Shown piece after piece: positions 49,427 through 57,401 of a stretch of 64,000 bases of DNA. Below the pieces are notes generated by a model that was not told the DNA's origin, did not search any database, and saw only the letters and a list, made by a program, of their open reading frames with translations. Source of the DNA: Agrococcus jenensis (lineage in GTDB: Bacteria > Actinomycetota > Actinomycetes > Actinomycetales > Microbacteriaceae); contig NZ_RKHJ01000001.1 of the NCBI RefSeq assembly GCF_003752465.1, forward strand, positions 2,356,001 to 2,420,000, written 5' to 3'. Position 1 is the stretch's first letter; each line of letters begins with the position of its first letter. A program made the translations under genes and the position numbers.

Positions 49427-50100
49427 GACGGCTCCCGGTCGAGCTGGCGGTCGAGCTCGCGCAGCTCGGCGGCGGGCGGCTGCGCGGGGTCGCGCATGGC
49501 CGCGTGCGCCGCGGCCTCCTGCGCGATGCGGCGCAGCCCGGCGATGAGCGTGTCGCCGAGCACGGTGCCGACGGCGACGATCGCTGCCATGCGCGAGCGG
49601 TCCGGGGCGGCGACGGTCACGGCGAGCTCCGCGCGCGCGGCCTCGTCGGCGGCGCGCGCGTAGGGCTCGAGCAGGCCGGTCAGCTCGGGCAGGTCGAGCG
49701 CGCGGTAGGCGTCGAGCACGCGCGCCGACTGCAGCATCCCCGGGTTCTCGTCGTGGGTCGACCAGCCCATCCGGTCGGCGACCGCGCGCACCGCCGCGAC
49801 CGACTCCCGCGAGGCCGCAGCCTCGGGGACGGGGATCGCGGCCTGCGCCGTGCGCATGAGGTCGAGGATCGGCACCGACTCGTCGTCCGCGGCCGCGAGC
49901 ACCCGCTGCGCCGCCTGCACGCTCAGGCCGCCGGTCTCGAGCAGCGCCCGGATGAGCCGCAGCCGTGCCGCGTGGCCGTCGTCGTACTCGGAGCGGTTGT
50001 AGCCGACGCGCTCGGGCGGCGGCAGCAGCCCCTCCCGCACGTAGAACTTGATGGAGGCGCTGCTGACCTCTGTCCGCTCGCTCAGCTCACCGATCCGCAT
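49423..50100 (-). CDS. MerR family transcriptional regulator
   Basis: This 225-residue MerR protein has the N-terminal winged helix MRIGELSERTEVSSASIKFYVREGLLPPPERVGYNRSEYDD, the long dimerisation helix and a C-terminal effector domain of about 130 residues without obvious metal cysteines. Members distort promoter spacing to activate transcription. Its own start lies inside three 15-bp direct repeats, and the ATG is 6 nt from a -10 box, suggesting a leaderless, self-regulated transcript with the membrane protein. The ligand is unknown. Confidence 0.88.
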   Translation of the reverse strand: MRIGELSERTEVSSASIKFYVREGLLPPPERVGYNRSEYDDGHAARLRLIRALLETGGLSVQAAQRVLAAADDESVPILDLMRTAQAAIPVPEAAASRESVAAVRAVADRMGWSTHDENPGMLQSARVLDAYRALDLPELTGLLEPYARAADEAARAELAVTVAAPDRSRMAAIVAVGTVLGDTLIAGLRRIAQEAAAHAAMRDPAQPPAAELRELDRQLDREPS

Positions 50101-50138
50101 GTCGATAGTGTCGCTGTCGATAGCGCCACTGTCAATAG
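50100..50138 (-). promoter_or_regulatory. MerR promoter with three 15-bp direct repeats
   Basis: TGTCGATAG at 50100-50108 and 50115-50123, and TGTCAATAG at 50130-50138 (plus strand), are spaced 15 bp apart. On the minus strand TTGACA (50130-50135), 17 bp and GACACT (50107-50112) form a promoter whose start lies at the ATG. Confidence 0.55.
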
Positions 50139-50166
50139 CGGAAGATGTGGGCCGACGCCCGTCGCC

Positions 50167-50826
50167 TCAGTCCCGGATGGTCGGGATCGCCTCCGTCTTG
50201 AGCGCCGGCACGTGCCAGCGCAGCAGCTCGCTCATGATGCGCAGCGCCGTCACGACGGCGGCGATGATGGCGAGCACGAGCCAGTGGCCGTAGCCGAGCG
50301 CGACCGCGGCAGCCGCGCCGCTCGAGCCGACGAGCGCGGGCAGCAGGTAGAGCCGGGAGTCGCGCCGGAAGACGGCCGGGATGTCGTTGGCGAGCGCGTC
50401 GCGCAGCATGCCGCCGCCGATGCCGGTCAGCATGCCGACGAAGGCGGCGCCGACCGGGCCGACGCCGTGCTCGATCGCCTTCCGCGCCCCCTCGACGGCG
50501 AAGATGCCGAGGCCGATCGCGTCGAAGACGAGCACGGGCCGGTCGAGCCGCTCCATCCAGCGGTGCAGCGCGAGGACGACGAGCGCGCCGCCCAGGGCGA
50601 CCGCGAGCATCCACCAGTCGACGAGCGCCGCGACCGGGGTCGCACCGATGAGCATGTCGCGCAGCATGCCGCCGCCCGTCGCGGTCACGACCGCGAGCCC
50701 CGCCATGCCGACGACGTCCATGCGCTTCTGCACCGCGAGCAGCGCGCCCGAGATGGCGAACGCGAGGATGCCGATCGCCGAGAACGCATCGCGGACCACG
50801 GCGAGCCAGCCGGTGGGCTCCTCCAT
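50167..50826 (-). CDS. Trimeric intracellular cation channel (TRIC/UPF0126) family protein
   Basis: This 219-residue protein is built from two similar halves of three helices, each with the conserved GGGMLRD turn (TGGGMLRDMLIG and GGGMLRDALAND). This duplication and the signature define UPF0126, now shown to be TRIC potassium channels. A seventh helix closes the protein (WLVLAIIAAVVTALRIM). The ATG is at 50826. It lies between the MerR gene and the ABC-F gene on the same strand, without overlaps. Confidence 0.9.
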   Translation of the reverse strand: MEEPTGWLAVVRDAFSAIGILAFAISGALLAVQKRMDVVGMAGLAVVTATGGGMLRDMLIGATPVAALVDWWMLAVALGGALVVLALHRWMERLDRPVLVFDAIGLGIFAVEGARKAIEHGVGPVGAAFVGMLTGIGGGMLRDALANDIPAVFRRDSRLYLLPALVGSSGAAAAVALGYGHWLVLAIIAAVVTALRIMSELLRWHVPALKTEAIPTIRD

Positions 50827-50847
50827 CGCAGCTCCTCGTCTCTCGCG

Positions 50848-52458
50848 TCAGGCCAGGCCGATGAGGTCCAGGTACTCCGGGCTCCAGAGGTCCTCGGTGC
50901 CGTCGGGCATGATCAGCACGCGCTCGGGGTCGAGCGCCTCGACCGCGCCCTCGTCGTGGCTGACGAGGATGACCGCGCCCTCGTACGCACCGAGCGCGCC
51001 GAGGATCTCCTCGCGGCTCGCGGGGTCGAGGTTGTTCGTCGGCTCGTCGAGCAGCAGCAGGTTGGCGCTCGAGACCACGAGCATCGCGAGCGACAGGCGC
51101 GTCTTCTCGCCGCCGGAGAGCACGCGCGCCGGCTTGTCGGCGTCGTCCCCGGTGAACAGGAACGAGCCGAGCACGCGCCGCGCCTCGGTCGACGTGATGT
51201 CGGGCGACGCCGACAGCATGTTCGACAGCACCGAGCGCTCGACGTCGAGGGTCTCGTGCTCCTGGGCGTAGTAGCCGACCTTGAGGCCGTGCCCGCGGTC
51301 GATCTCGCCGGTGTCGCTCTGCGAGACGCCGGCGAGGATGCGCAGCAGCGTCGTCTTCCCGGCGCCGTTGAGCCCCAGGATCACGACGCGCGAACCGCGG
51401 TCGACCGCGAGGTCGACGGCGGTGAAGATCTCGAGCGAGCCGTACGACTTCGAGAGGTCGCGCGCCATGATCGGCGTCTTGCCGACCGGCGCGGGCTTCG
51501 GGAAGCGCAGCTTCGCCACGCGGTCGACGGCGCGCTCGTCCTCGAGGCCGGAGCGCATCCGCTCGGCGCGCTTCGCCATCTGCTTCGACGCGACGGCCTT
51601 CGACGCCTTCGCGCCCATCTTCGCGGCCTGCATCTCGAGCTGGCTCGCCGCCTTCTCGACGTTGGCGCGCTCGCGCTTGCGGCGCTCCGCGTCGGCCTCG
51701 CGCTGCCGCAGGTAGAGCTTCCACGACATGTTGTAGATGTCGATGACCTGCCGGTTGGCGTCGAGGTAGAAGACGCGGTTGACGGTCTCCTCGACGAGCT
51801 GCACGTCGTGGCTGATGATGAGCAGGCCCCCCTGGTAGCCCTTGAGGAACTCGCGCAGCCACGTCACGGAGTCGGCATCGAGGTGGTTCGTCGGCTCGTC
51901 GAGCAGCATCGTGTCGGCGCCGGAGAAGAGGATGCGCGCGAGCTCGATGCGGCGGCGCTGGCCGCCGGAGAGCGTCTCGAGCTGCTGGTCGAGGATGCGG
52001 TCGGGCAGCTGCAGGTTCGACGCGATCGCGGCGCCCTCGGCCTCGGCCGCGTAGCCGCCGAGCGCGAGGAAGCGGTCCTCGAGCCGGCTGTAGCGGCGCA
52101 TCGCGTCGTCGGCGACGGTGCCGCCCTCGCCCATCTGCTCGGTCGCGAGCCGCATGCCCTCGACGAGCTCGCCGAGGCCGCGTGCGTCGAGGATGCGCCG
52201 GCGGGCCGTCTGCTTGGGGTCGCCCGAGCGCGGGTCCTGCGGCAGGTACCCGATCTCGCCGCTGCGCTCGACCTTGCCCGAGAAGGTGTGGCCGTCGCGG
52301 TCGTCGCTGATGCCGGCGAGCACCTTCGTCATGGTCGTCTTGCCGGCGCCGTTGCGCCCGACCAGGCCGATCTTGTCGCCCCGCTCGATGCGGAAGGAGA
52401 CGTCGGTCATGAGCGTCCGCGGGCCGACGGAGAGCTCGAATCCGGACACGGCGATCAC
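50848..52458 (-). CDS. ABC-F family ATP-binding protein
   Basis: This 536-residue soluble protein has two ABC domains and no membrane part. NBD1 shows GRNGAGKTT, LSGGQRRRIELARIL and LLDEPTNHLD; NBD2 shows GLNGAGKTT, LSGGEKTRLSLAMLV and LLDEPTNNLD. They are joined by the charged P-site linker (AERRKRERANVEKAASQLEMQAAK, about residues 255-325). ABC-F proteins act on the ribosome as translation factors or antibiotic protectors. Linker length and lack of a resistance locus suggest a housekeeping type such as EttA or Uup, but I cannot assign it. Confidence 0.9.
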   Translation of the reverse strand: MIAVSGFELSVGPRTLMTDVSFRIERGDKIGLVGRNGAGKTTMTKVLAGISDDRDGHTFSGKVERSGEIGYLPQDPRSGDPKQTARRRILDARGLGELVEGMRLATEQMGEGGTVADDAMRRYSRLEDRFLALGGYAAEAEGAAIASNLQLPDRILDQQLETLSGGQRRRIELARILFSGADTMLLDEPTNHLDADSVTWLREFLKGYQGGLLIISHDVQLVEETVNRVFYLDANRQVIDIYNMSWKLYLRQREADAERRKRERANVEKAASQLEMQAAKMGAKASKAVASKQMAKRAERMRSGLEDERAVDRVAKLRFPKPAPVGKTPIMARDLSKSYGSLEIFTAVDLAVDRGSRVVILGLNGAGKTTLLRILAGVSQSDTGEIDRGHGLKVGYYAQEHETLDVERSVLSNMLSASPDITSTEARRVLGSFLFTGDDADKPARVLSGGEKTRLSLAMLVVSSANLLLLDEPTNNLDPASREEILGALGAYEGAVILVSHDEGAVEALDPERVLIMPDGTEDLWSPEYLDLIGLA

Positions 52459-52488
52459 GCGCGGGAGCCTCTCTCGAAGTTGGTGGGT

Positions 52489-52515
52489 GGCCGGCTCGCG
52501 TTGAGCGAGCCAGCC
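52489..52515 (-). terminator. Hairpin between the PEP-mutase/ICL gene and the ABC-F gene
   Basis: GGCTGGCTCGC and GCGAGCCGGCC (minus strand) form an 11-bp stem with one G-T pair and a short loop. It could terminate the upstream gene or act in the ABC-F leader. The remaining spacer to 52607 shows nothing else. Confidence 0.4.
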
Positions 52516-52607
52516 GTCCAGCCTACCAGCGGGTCGAGCGGCCCGGCACCCGCGCCGCAGCGCCGGTCAGCCCGGGTTCTCAGCGCAGGGTCGTCAGCCC
52601 AAGGTCG

Positions 52608-53363
52608 TCAGCGCCACGGCTGCACGAGCTCCTGGATCGACTCCGTGAGCGACGCCTGCAGCAGCGGGCCGAACGTCACGCGCCGCGCGCCGCTCGCGCG
52701 GATCTCGTCCAGCTGGCCGACCACCGAGCCCTTGACAGGGTGGGCGGTGACGTTGACGGGCAGCGACACCCGGGCGAGGATCGCGGCGAGCGCCTCGGGC
52801 GTCGGCGGCTTCACCGGGTAGAGCGACCGTGCCCCGGCCTGCTCCGCGAGCTCCATGCGGAGGATCGCCTGCTCGAGCGGGTCGCCGCCGTGCAGCTCCG
52901 GCCGCGCGAAGGCGTCGGTGCGCGCGTTGATCACGACGTCGACGCCGGCGGCGTCGGCCGCGGCGCGGAGGCCCGCGACGTAGTCCGCGTGCTCCTGCGC
53001 CTCGCGCATCCGGCCCTCGCCGTGCACGGTGTCCTCGACGTTGAGGCCCACGGCGCCCGCCTCGAGCAGCCGCTCGATGAGCTCCGCGGGCTCGGCGCCG
53101 TAGCCCGACTCGACGTCGGCCGAGACCGGCACGTCGACCGATGCGACGATGCGGGCGATGCCCTCCATCGCGTCGTCGAGGGTCATGCCCTCGCCGTCCT
53201 CCTGGCCGCGCGACTCGGCGAGCGGGTGGCTGCCGATCGTGATGGCGGCGAAGCCCGCGTCGACGAGGGTGCGCGCCGACCACGCGTCCCACGCGGTGGG
53301 GAGCACGACGAACTCGTCGTGCATCGTCAGCAGTGCGGTGGCCTTGGTGGAGAGATCGCTCAT
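52608..53363 (-). CDS. Isocitrate lyase/PEP mutase family enzyme
   Basis: This 251-residue TIM barrel has LPTAWDAWSARTLVDAGFAAITIGSHPLAES, ADVESGYG (metal site), LNVEDTVHG and VINARTDAFARPEL. The KKCGH-type loop with the catalytic Cys of isocitrate and methylisocitrate lyases is absent (the matching stretch reads EGRMREAQEH). It thus fits the group with oxaloacetate decarboxylase and phosphonopyruvate hydrolase activities. The exact reaction is unknown. ATG 53363 is 6 nt from TACGAT (53370-53375, minus). Confidence 0.85.
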   Translation of the reverse strand: MSDLSTKATALLTMHDEFVVLPTAWDAWSARTLVDAGFAAITIGSHPLAESRGQEDGEGMTLDDAMEGIARIVASVDVPVSADVESGYGAEPAELIERLLEAGAVGLNVEDTVHGEGRMREAQEHADYVAGLRAAADAAGVDVVINARTDAFARPELHGGDPLEQAILRMELAEQAGARSLYPVKPPTPEALAAILARVSLPVNVTAHPVKGSVVGQLDEIRASGARRVTFGPLLQASLTESIQELVQPWR

Positions 53364-53369
53364 GGGCCG

Positions 53370-53435
53370 ATCGTATGGGCCGTCGGCAGCGCGGGCCTGT
53401 GGATGCGGTGCGCGGGACCGTCGCACCCCTAGGCT
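53370..53435. promoter_or_regulatory. Divergent leaderless promoters of the PEP-mutase gene and bioY
   Basis: TACGAT (53370-53375, minus) is 6 nt from ATG 53363. TAGGCT (53430-53435, plus) is 6 nt from ATG 53442. I see no BirA-type palindrome. Confidence 0.5.
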
Positions 53436-53441
53436 GGCGGC

Positions 53442-54089
53442 ATGACTGCGCCGCGCCCGTTCCCCCGCCGCTCCTCATCCGCCGCCGCCGTGCTCGCGAA
53501 GCCGGTGCTCGCCGACGTGCTCGTCGGTCAGCGCACGCTCGTCAAGGACGTGCTGCTCGTCGCCGCCGGCATCGCCGTCGTCGCCGCGCTCGCGCAGGTC
53601 GAGGTGCCGATGTGGCCCGTCCCGGTCACCGGCCAGACGCTCGGCGTCATGCTCGTCGCCGCGACCCTCGGGTTCCGCCGCGGCGTCGCCGCGATGGTCG
53701 GCTACCTCGTGCTGGGCGTCGCGGGCGCCCCGATCTTCGCGACCTTCACCGGCGGCATCGCCGCGATCGGCAAGCCGAGCTTCGGCTTCATCATCGGCTT
53801 CATCGCGACCGCCGCGGTGGTCGGCTGGCTCGCGGAGCGCCGCTGGGACCGCCGCCCGCTGCTCGCCGTCGCGCTCTTCGGTGCCGCGAGCCTCATCCCC
53901 TTCGCGTTCGGCATCCCCTACATGGCCGCCGTCCTCGCCGCGATGGGCGCGCCCGTCGACCTCCCCGGCGCGCTCGCCCTCGGCTTCCTGCCGTTCATCG
54001 TCGGCGGCGTCGTGAAGTGGGCGCTCGCCGCGGCCCTCATGCCCGCCGCATGGGCGGGCGTGCGTGCGATGGACCGCCGCGTCGGCTGA
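53442..54089 (+). CDS. bioY: Biotin transporter BioY (ECF S component)
   Basis: This 215-residue S component has six membrane helices: ILVAAGIAVVAALAQVEVP, TLGVMLVAATLGFRRGVAAMVGYLVLGVAGAPIFA, FGFIIGFIATAAVVGWLA, LLAVALFGAASLIPFAFGIPYMA, ALALGFLPFIVGGVVKWALAAALMP. The signature PMWPVPVTGQTLGV (the biotin-binding region) is diagnostic. No ECF ATPase or T subunit is adjacent, so it relies on a shared or solitary mechanism. It ends at a strong hairpin. Confidence 0.95.
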   Translation: MTAPRPFPRRSSSAAAVLAKPVLADVLVGQRTLVKDVLLVAAGIAVVAALAQVEVPMWPVPVTGQTLGVMLVAATLGFRRGVAAMVGYLVLGVAGAPIFATFTGGIAAIGKPSFGFIIGFIATAAVVGWLAERRWDRRPLLAVALFGAASLIPFAFGIPYMAAVLAAMGAPVDLPGALALGFLPFIVGGVVKWALAAALMPAAWAGVRAMDRRVG

Positions 54090-54097
54090 CCGGATCC

Positions 54098-54135
54098 ACG
54101 ACGAAGGCCCGCGCTCGCGCGCGGGCCTTCGTCGT
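54098..54135. terminator. Bidirectional terminator, 17-bp stem
   Basis: ACGACGAAGGCCCGCGC (54098-54114) pairs with GCGCGGGCCTTCGTCGT (54119-54135) around TCGC. It serves bioY and the convergent Gfo/Idh gene. Confidence 0.85.
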
Positions 54136-54149
54136 GCTCGCTGCTGCGA

Positions 54150-55400
54150 TCAGCGGCGCGGGTTCCAGGTGCCCTGGGCGACGTCCGGCACGAAGTCGGT
54201 GAGGTCGACGGGCCAGCGCACCGTCTGCCCCGTCTGCGCCGACTGGTAGGCGGCCATGAGCAGCTCGGCCACGGCCACGCCGTTCCGCAGCGACTCCATC
54301 GGCTGCTCGCCGCGCAGGAAGCACGCCGCGACGTGGCGGTTCTCGCCGGTGTAGCCGTAGGTGGCCGCCTCGTCGGCGACGACCGGCATGAGGCCCTGCT
54401 CGGCGTTCTGCTTCTCGAGCATGTCCTCGCCGACGCCCTGGCCGATGGCGCGCGACAGGAACACCTTCGACTCGGTCGACGACGTGTCGGACTGCATCGA
54501 GTACTCGGGGCCGAGCAGCTCGAACGAGAGCCGCAGCCCCGCGCCGACGTAGCTCCACGAGGTGGTGCCCTCGGCGATGACCGTCTCGCCGTCGCCGTTC
54601 ACGAACTCCCACGCGGCGCGGGCGTAGTCCTCGCTCGGACGCTCGCGGTAGTCGGGGGCGCCGGGGTAGAGCTCGAGCAGCTGCTCGGCGTACGCCGGTC
54701 GGCCCCACTTGAGCGACTGGATGCTCGCGGTCACCGAGACGGGCGTGAGCCAGTCGGCCGGATCGACCCCCGGCGGGGTGAGCAGGTACCTGCCCGCCTC
54801 GACCGAGTGGCACATCATGTCGCTCAGCACGCCGCCGCCCTGCTTGGCGCCGTCCCAGAACCACGCCTTGTGCGGGCCCGAGTGCTCCTCGGCGCAGCGC
54901 GCGAGGTAGGGCGTGCCGGCCTCGCTCGCGCCGCGACGCCAGACGAGCTCGTGGGCGCGCGTGATCGCGGGCGAGTAGACCTGGTTCTCGAGGTAGGCGT
55001 GCAGCAGGCCCGCCGACTCGACGAGCTGGAGGATCTCCCGCGCCTCGGCCACGGTGCGGCCGAGCGGCTTCTCGATGGCGATGCCGGTGAGCGCCGCGCC
55101 GCCCTGCACCTCCTCGACGATCGCGCGGATGACCTCGAGGCGGGAGTCGTTCGGGGTGAGCACCCAGACGGCGTCGACCCGGTCGTCCCGGACGAGCGCG
55201 CGCACGTCGTCGTGCGCGGTCACGTCGGTGCCGACGCCGATCTCCTCGGCGATGGTCGCGAGCCGCGAGGCGCTCTCGCGGGTGCGCGAGGCGACGGCGA
55301 CGACGTCGGCGTCGCGCACGCCGGTCCACGAGCGCACGTGGAACTCGCCGATGAAGCCGGCGCCGATGATGCCGACGCCGAGCACGGAGCGCTGAGCCAT
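54150..55400 (-). CDS. Gfo/Idh/MocA family oxidoreductase
   Basis: This 416-residue NAD(P)-dependent dehydrogenase has a Rossmann N-terminus with GIIGAGFIGEFHVRSW, AVASRT, VLTPNDSRLEVIRAI and the EKP motif AIEKPLGRTVAEA. The C-terminal beta-sheet domain includes GGGVLSDMMCHSVEAG with the family's catalytic region (D-x2-x-H). It oxidises a sugar or polyol. GAGAGG precedes ATG 55400. It is the last gene of the CUT2 uptake operon and probably handles the imported substrate first. Confidence 0.88.
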   Translation of the reverse strand: MAQRSVLGVGIIGAGFIGEFHVRSWTGVRDADVVAVASRTRESASRLATIAEEIGVGTDVTAHDDVRALVRDDRVDAVWVLTPNDSRLEVIRAIVEEVQGGAALTGIAIEKPLGRTVAEAREILQLVESAGLLHAYLENQVYSPAITRAHELVWRRGASEAGTPYLARCAEEHSGPHKAWFWDGAKQGGGVLSDMMCHSVEAGRYLLTPPGVDPADWLTPVSVTASIQSLKWGRPAYAEQLLELYPGAPDYRERPSEDYARAAWEFVNGDGETVIAEGTTSWSYVGAGLRLSFELLGPEYSMQSDTSSTESKVFLSRAIGQGVGEDMLEKQNAEQGLMPVVADEAATYGYTGENRHVAACFLRGEQPMESLRNGVAVAELLMAAYQSAQTGQTVRWPVDLTDFVPDVAQGTWNPRR

Positions 55401-55443
55401 GGTGGGGATCCTCTCGATCACGGGGTGCAGCAGGGGCTGCGGA

Positions 55444-56415
55444 TCAGGTGCGCAGCTTGCGCTGGCGGCCGTAGACCGCCAGCAGCGCGATGAGCACGAC
55501 GCCCTGCACGACGATGCGCGCCCATTCGGGCATGCTGAGCGTCGTCAGGAGGCTGGTGAGCACGGTCAGCACGATCGCTCCGATCGCGCTGCCGAGGTAG
55601 CCGCCGACGCCGCCGGCGACGAGCGTCCCGCCGATCACGACGGCGGCGATCGACGGCAGGGTCAGGTCGTTCGCGAGGTTCAGGAAGACCTGCTGCGAGT
55701 AGCCGACCATCGCGATGCCGCCGAGCGCGGCGAAGATCGAGCTCAGCACGTAGGCGGTCACGGTGACCCGGCCGACGGGCACGCCCGAGAGCCGGGCGGC
55801 CTCGCGGCCGGAGCCGGTCGCGTAGAGCTGCATGCCGAACGTGGTGCGCCGCAGCACGAGCGTCACGACGACGGCGAGCAGCGCCCAGACGAGCAGGATG
55901 CCGGGGATGCCGAGCACGTCGCGGCCGTTCACGAGCTGCACGAGCGAGGGGGCGGCGCGGCCGTCGGCGACGCCGCCGGTGACGACGAGGATGAGCCCGC
56001 CGACCACGCCGAGCATGCCGAGCGTCATGACGAACGGCGGGATGCGCAGCAGCACGATGCCGAGGCCGTTCGCGAGGCCGATGAGGGCGGCGACGCCGAC
56101 CGCGAGCAGGATGCCCGGGACGAGCAGCGCATCCGACCCGTTCATGGTGCGGCTCGCGAGGATCGCGCCGAGCGTCGCGACGGTGCCGACCGAGAGGTCG
56201 ATGCCCTCGCCGCCGGAGAGCACGACGATGGTCTGGCCGATCGCGATGATGCCGAGGAACGACGCCACGCGGAGCATGTTCACGATCTGGTCGGGCGAGG
56301 CGAAGCCGGGCTTGAGGATGCCTCCGACGACGACGAGCAGGATCGCGATGACCGCGGCGATGACGACGGGGTCCCGCAGCAGGGTGCGCGCGCGGGTCGC
56401 GGTCGTGGGCTTCAT
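55444..56415 (-). CDS. CUT2 ABC transporter permease (second of two)
   Basis: This 323-residue RbsC-like permease has eight or more membrane helices, with the family marker GGEGIDLSVGTVATLGAIL after TM2-3 and the EAA-like region ATGSGREAARLSGVPVGRVTVTAYVLSS in the cytoplasmic loop before GTLVAGGVGGYLGSAIGAIVL. It forms the channel with the other permease. ATG 56415 overlaps that permease's stop by four bases (ATGA). Its partner is a second, only distantly similar RbsC-like protein, so the transporter is a heterodimer. Confidence 0.9.
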   Translation of the reverse strand: MKPTTATRARTLLRDPVVIAAVIAILLVVVGGILKPGFASPDQIVNMLRVASFLGIIAIGQTIVVLSGGEGIDLSVGTVATLGAILASRTMNGSDALLVPGILLAVGVAALIGLANGLGIVLLRIPPFVMTLGMLGVVGGLILVVTGGVADGRAAPSLVQLVNGRDVLGIPGILLVWALLAVVVTLVLRRTTFGMQLYATGSGREAARLSGVPVGRVTVTAYVLSSIFAALGGIAMVGYSQQVFLNLANDLTLPSIAAVVIGGTLVAGGVGGYLGSAIGAIVLTVLTSLLTTLSMPEWARIVVQGVVLIALLAVYGRQRKLRT

Positions 56416-57401
56416 CGCTGCCGCCTCGGTGCACCGAGCGCGCTCAGCGCGAGCGCGAGGATGACGACGAGGCCCGCGGCGAGCGCGCGCCACGAGGTGG
56501 GCAGGCTCAGCGCGAAGAGGATCGTCGAAGCGAGCGAGAGCGTGATCGCGCCCGCGATCGCCCCGATGGGTGAGCCGATGCCGCCGCGCAGCGCGATCCC
56601 GCCGACGACGACGGCCGCGACGCTGTTGAGCGCGAGGTCCCCGCCGATGAAGGGGTCGCCCGAGCCGGAGTTGCCGAGCACGGCGAGGCCGGCGAGGCCG
56701 CAGATGACGCCGCAGATCGCGTACGACGCGAGCTGCGCGCCCGCGACGGGCACGAGCGACGCGAAGGCGGCAGCGGGTCCGCCGCCGGTGGCGCGGATGT
56801 GCCGCATGATGCGCAGGTGCCGCACGACGAGCCAGCCGGCAGCGACCGCGACGACGAGCAGCACCGAGACGGGCACGCCGCCGACGGCCTGGCGGAAGGT
56901 GCCGGTGATGATGGCGGGCACGGTGCCGCCCGGCGAGGGCAGCACGAGCAGCGCCAGCCCGGAGAAGACGGATGCGGTCGCGAACGTCGCGATGAGCGGC
57001 TGCAGGCGCAGGCGGCTGACCACGAGGCCGTTGACGATGCCGCACGCGAGGCCGACGCCGATCGCGGTGAGGAAGCCGAGCGGCACGCTGCCCGCCTCGC
57101 CCTGCATCACCTGCACGGCGACGACGCTCGAGAGCGCGACGATCGCGCCGGCGGAGAGGTCGAGGCCCCCGCCGATCACCACGATCGCCTGGGCGACCGC
57201 GACGAGCACGAGCGGCAGGAAGGTCGCGAACGTCGAGGCGACGCCGTAGGGGCTGAGCAGGTTGGGCTGCAGCGCGACGGCCGCGACCACGGCGACGATC
57301 AGCAGCGCGGCGGTCGCCCACGAGGCGACGCGCACGCGGCCGAGCCGCTCGGTCAGCGGCCGGCGCTCCTCGATGGCTGCGACGGTGGGTGTCTGGGTCA
57401 C
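56412..57401 (-). CDS. CUT2 ABC transporter permease (first of two)
   Basis: This 329-residue RbsC-like permease has the marker GGGLDLSAGAIVALSSVVAVQ, LQPLIATFATASVFSGLALL, IRATGGGPAAAFASLVPVAGAQLASYAICG (coupling loop) and GGIALRGGIGSPIGAIAGAITL. GTG 57401 overlaps the ATPase stop by four bases. A short polar N-terminus (QTPTVAAIEERRPLTERLG) precedes TM1. It forms the heterodimeric channel with the downstream gene product. Confidence 0.9.
   Translation of the reverse strand: MTQTPTVAAIEERRPLTERLGRVRVASWATAALLIVAVVAAVALQPNLLSPYGVASTFATFLPLVLVAVAQAIVVIGGGLDLSAGAIVALSSVVAVQVMQGEAGSVPLGFLTAIGVGLACGIVNGLVVSRLRLQPLIATFATASVFSGLALLVLPSPGGTVPAIITGTFRQAVGGVPVSVLLVVAVAAGWLVVRHLRIMRHIRATGGGPAAAFASLVPVAGAQLASYAICGVICGLAGLAVLGNSGSGDPFIGGDLALNSVAAVVVGGIALRGGIGSPIGAIAGAITLSLASTILFALSLPTSWRALAAGLVVILALALSALGAPRRQR

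Noticed and set aside
50600..52821. Plus-strand 1105-codon frame over the ABC-F and TRIC genes
   Set aside because: It is an antisense shadow. The minus-strand genes have complete conserved motifs at these positions.
53364..53441. BirA operator or biotin riboregulation before bioY
   Set aside because: The 78-nt divergent spacer shows no TTGTAAAC-type palindrome or other structure; only two -10 boxes are seen.
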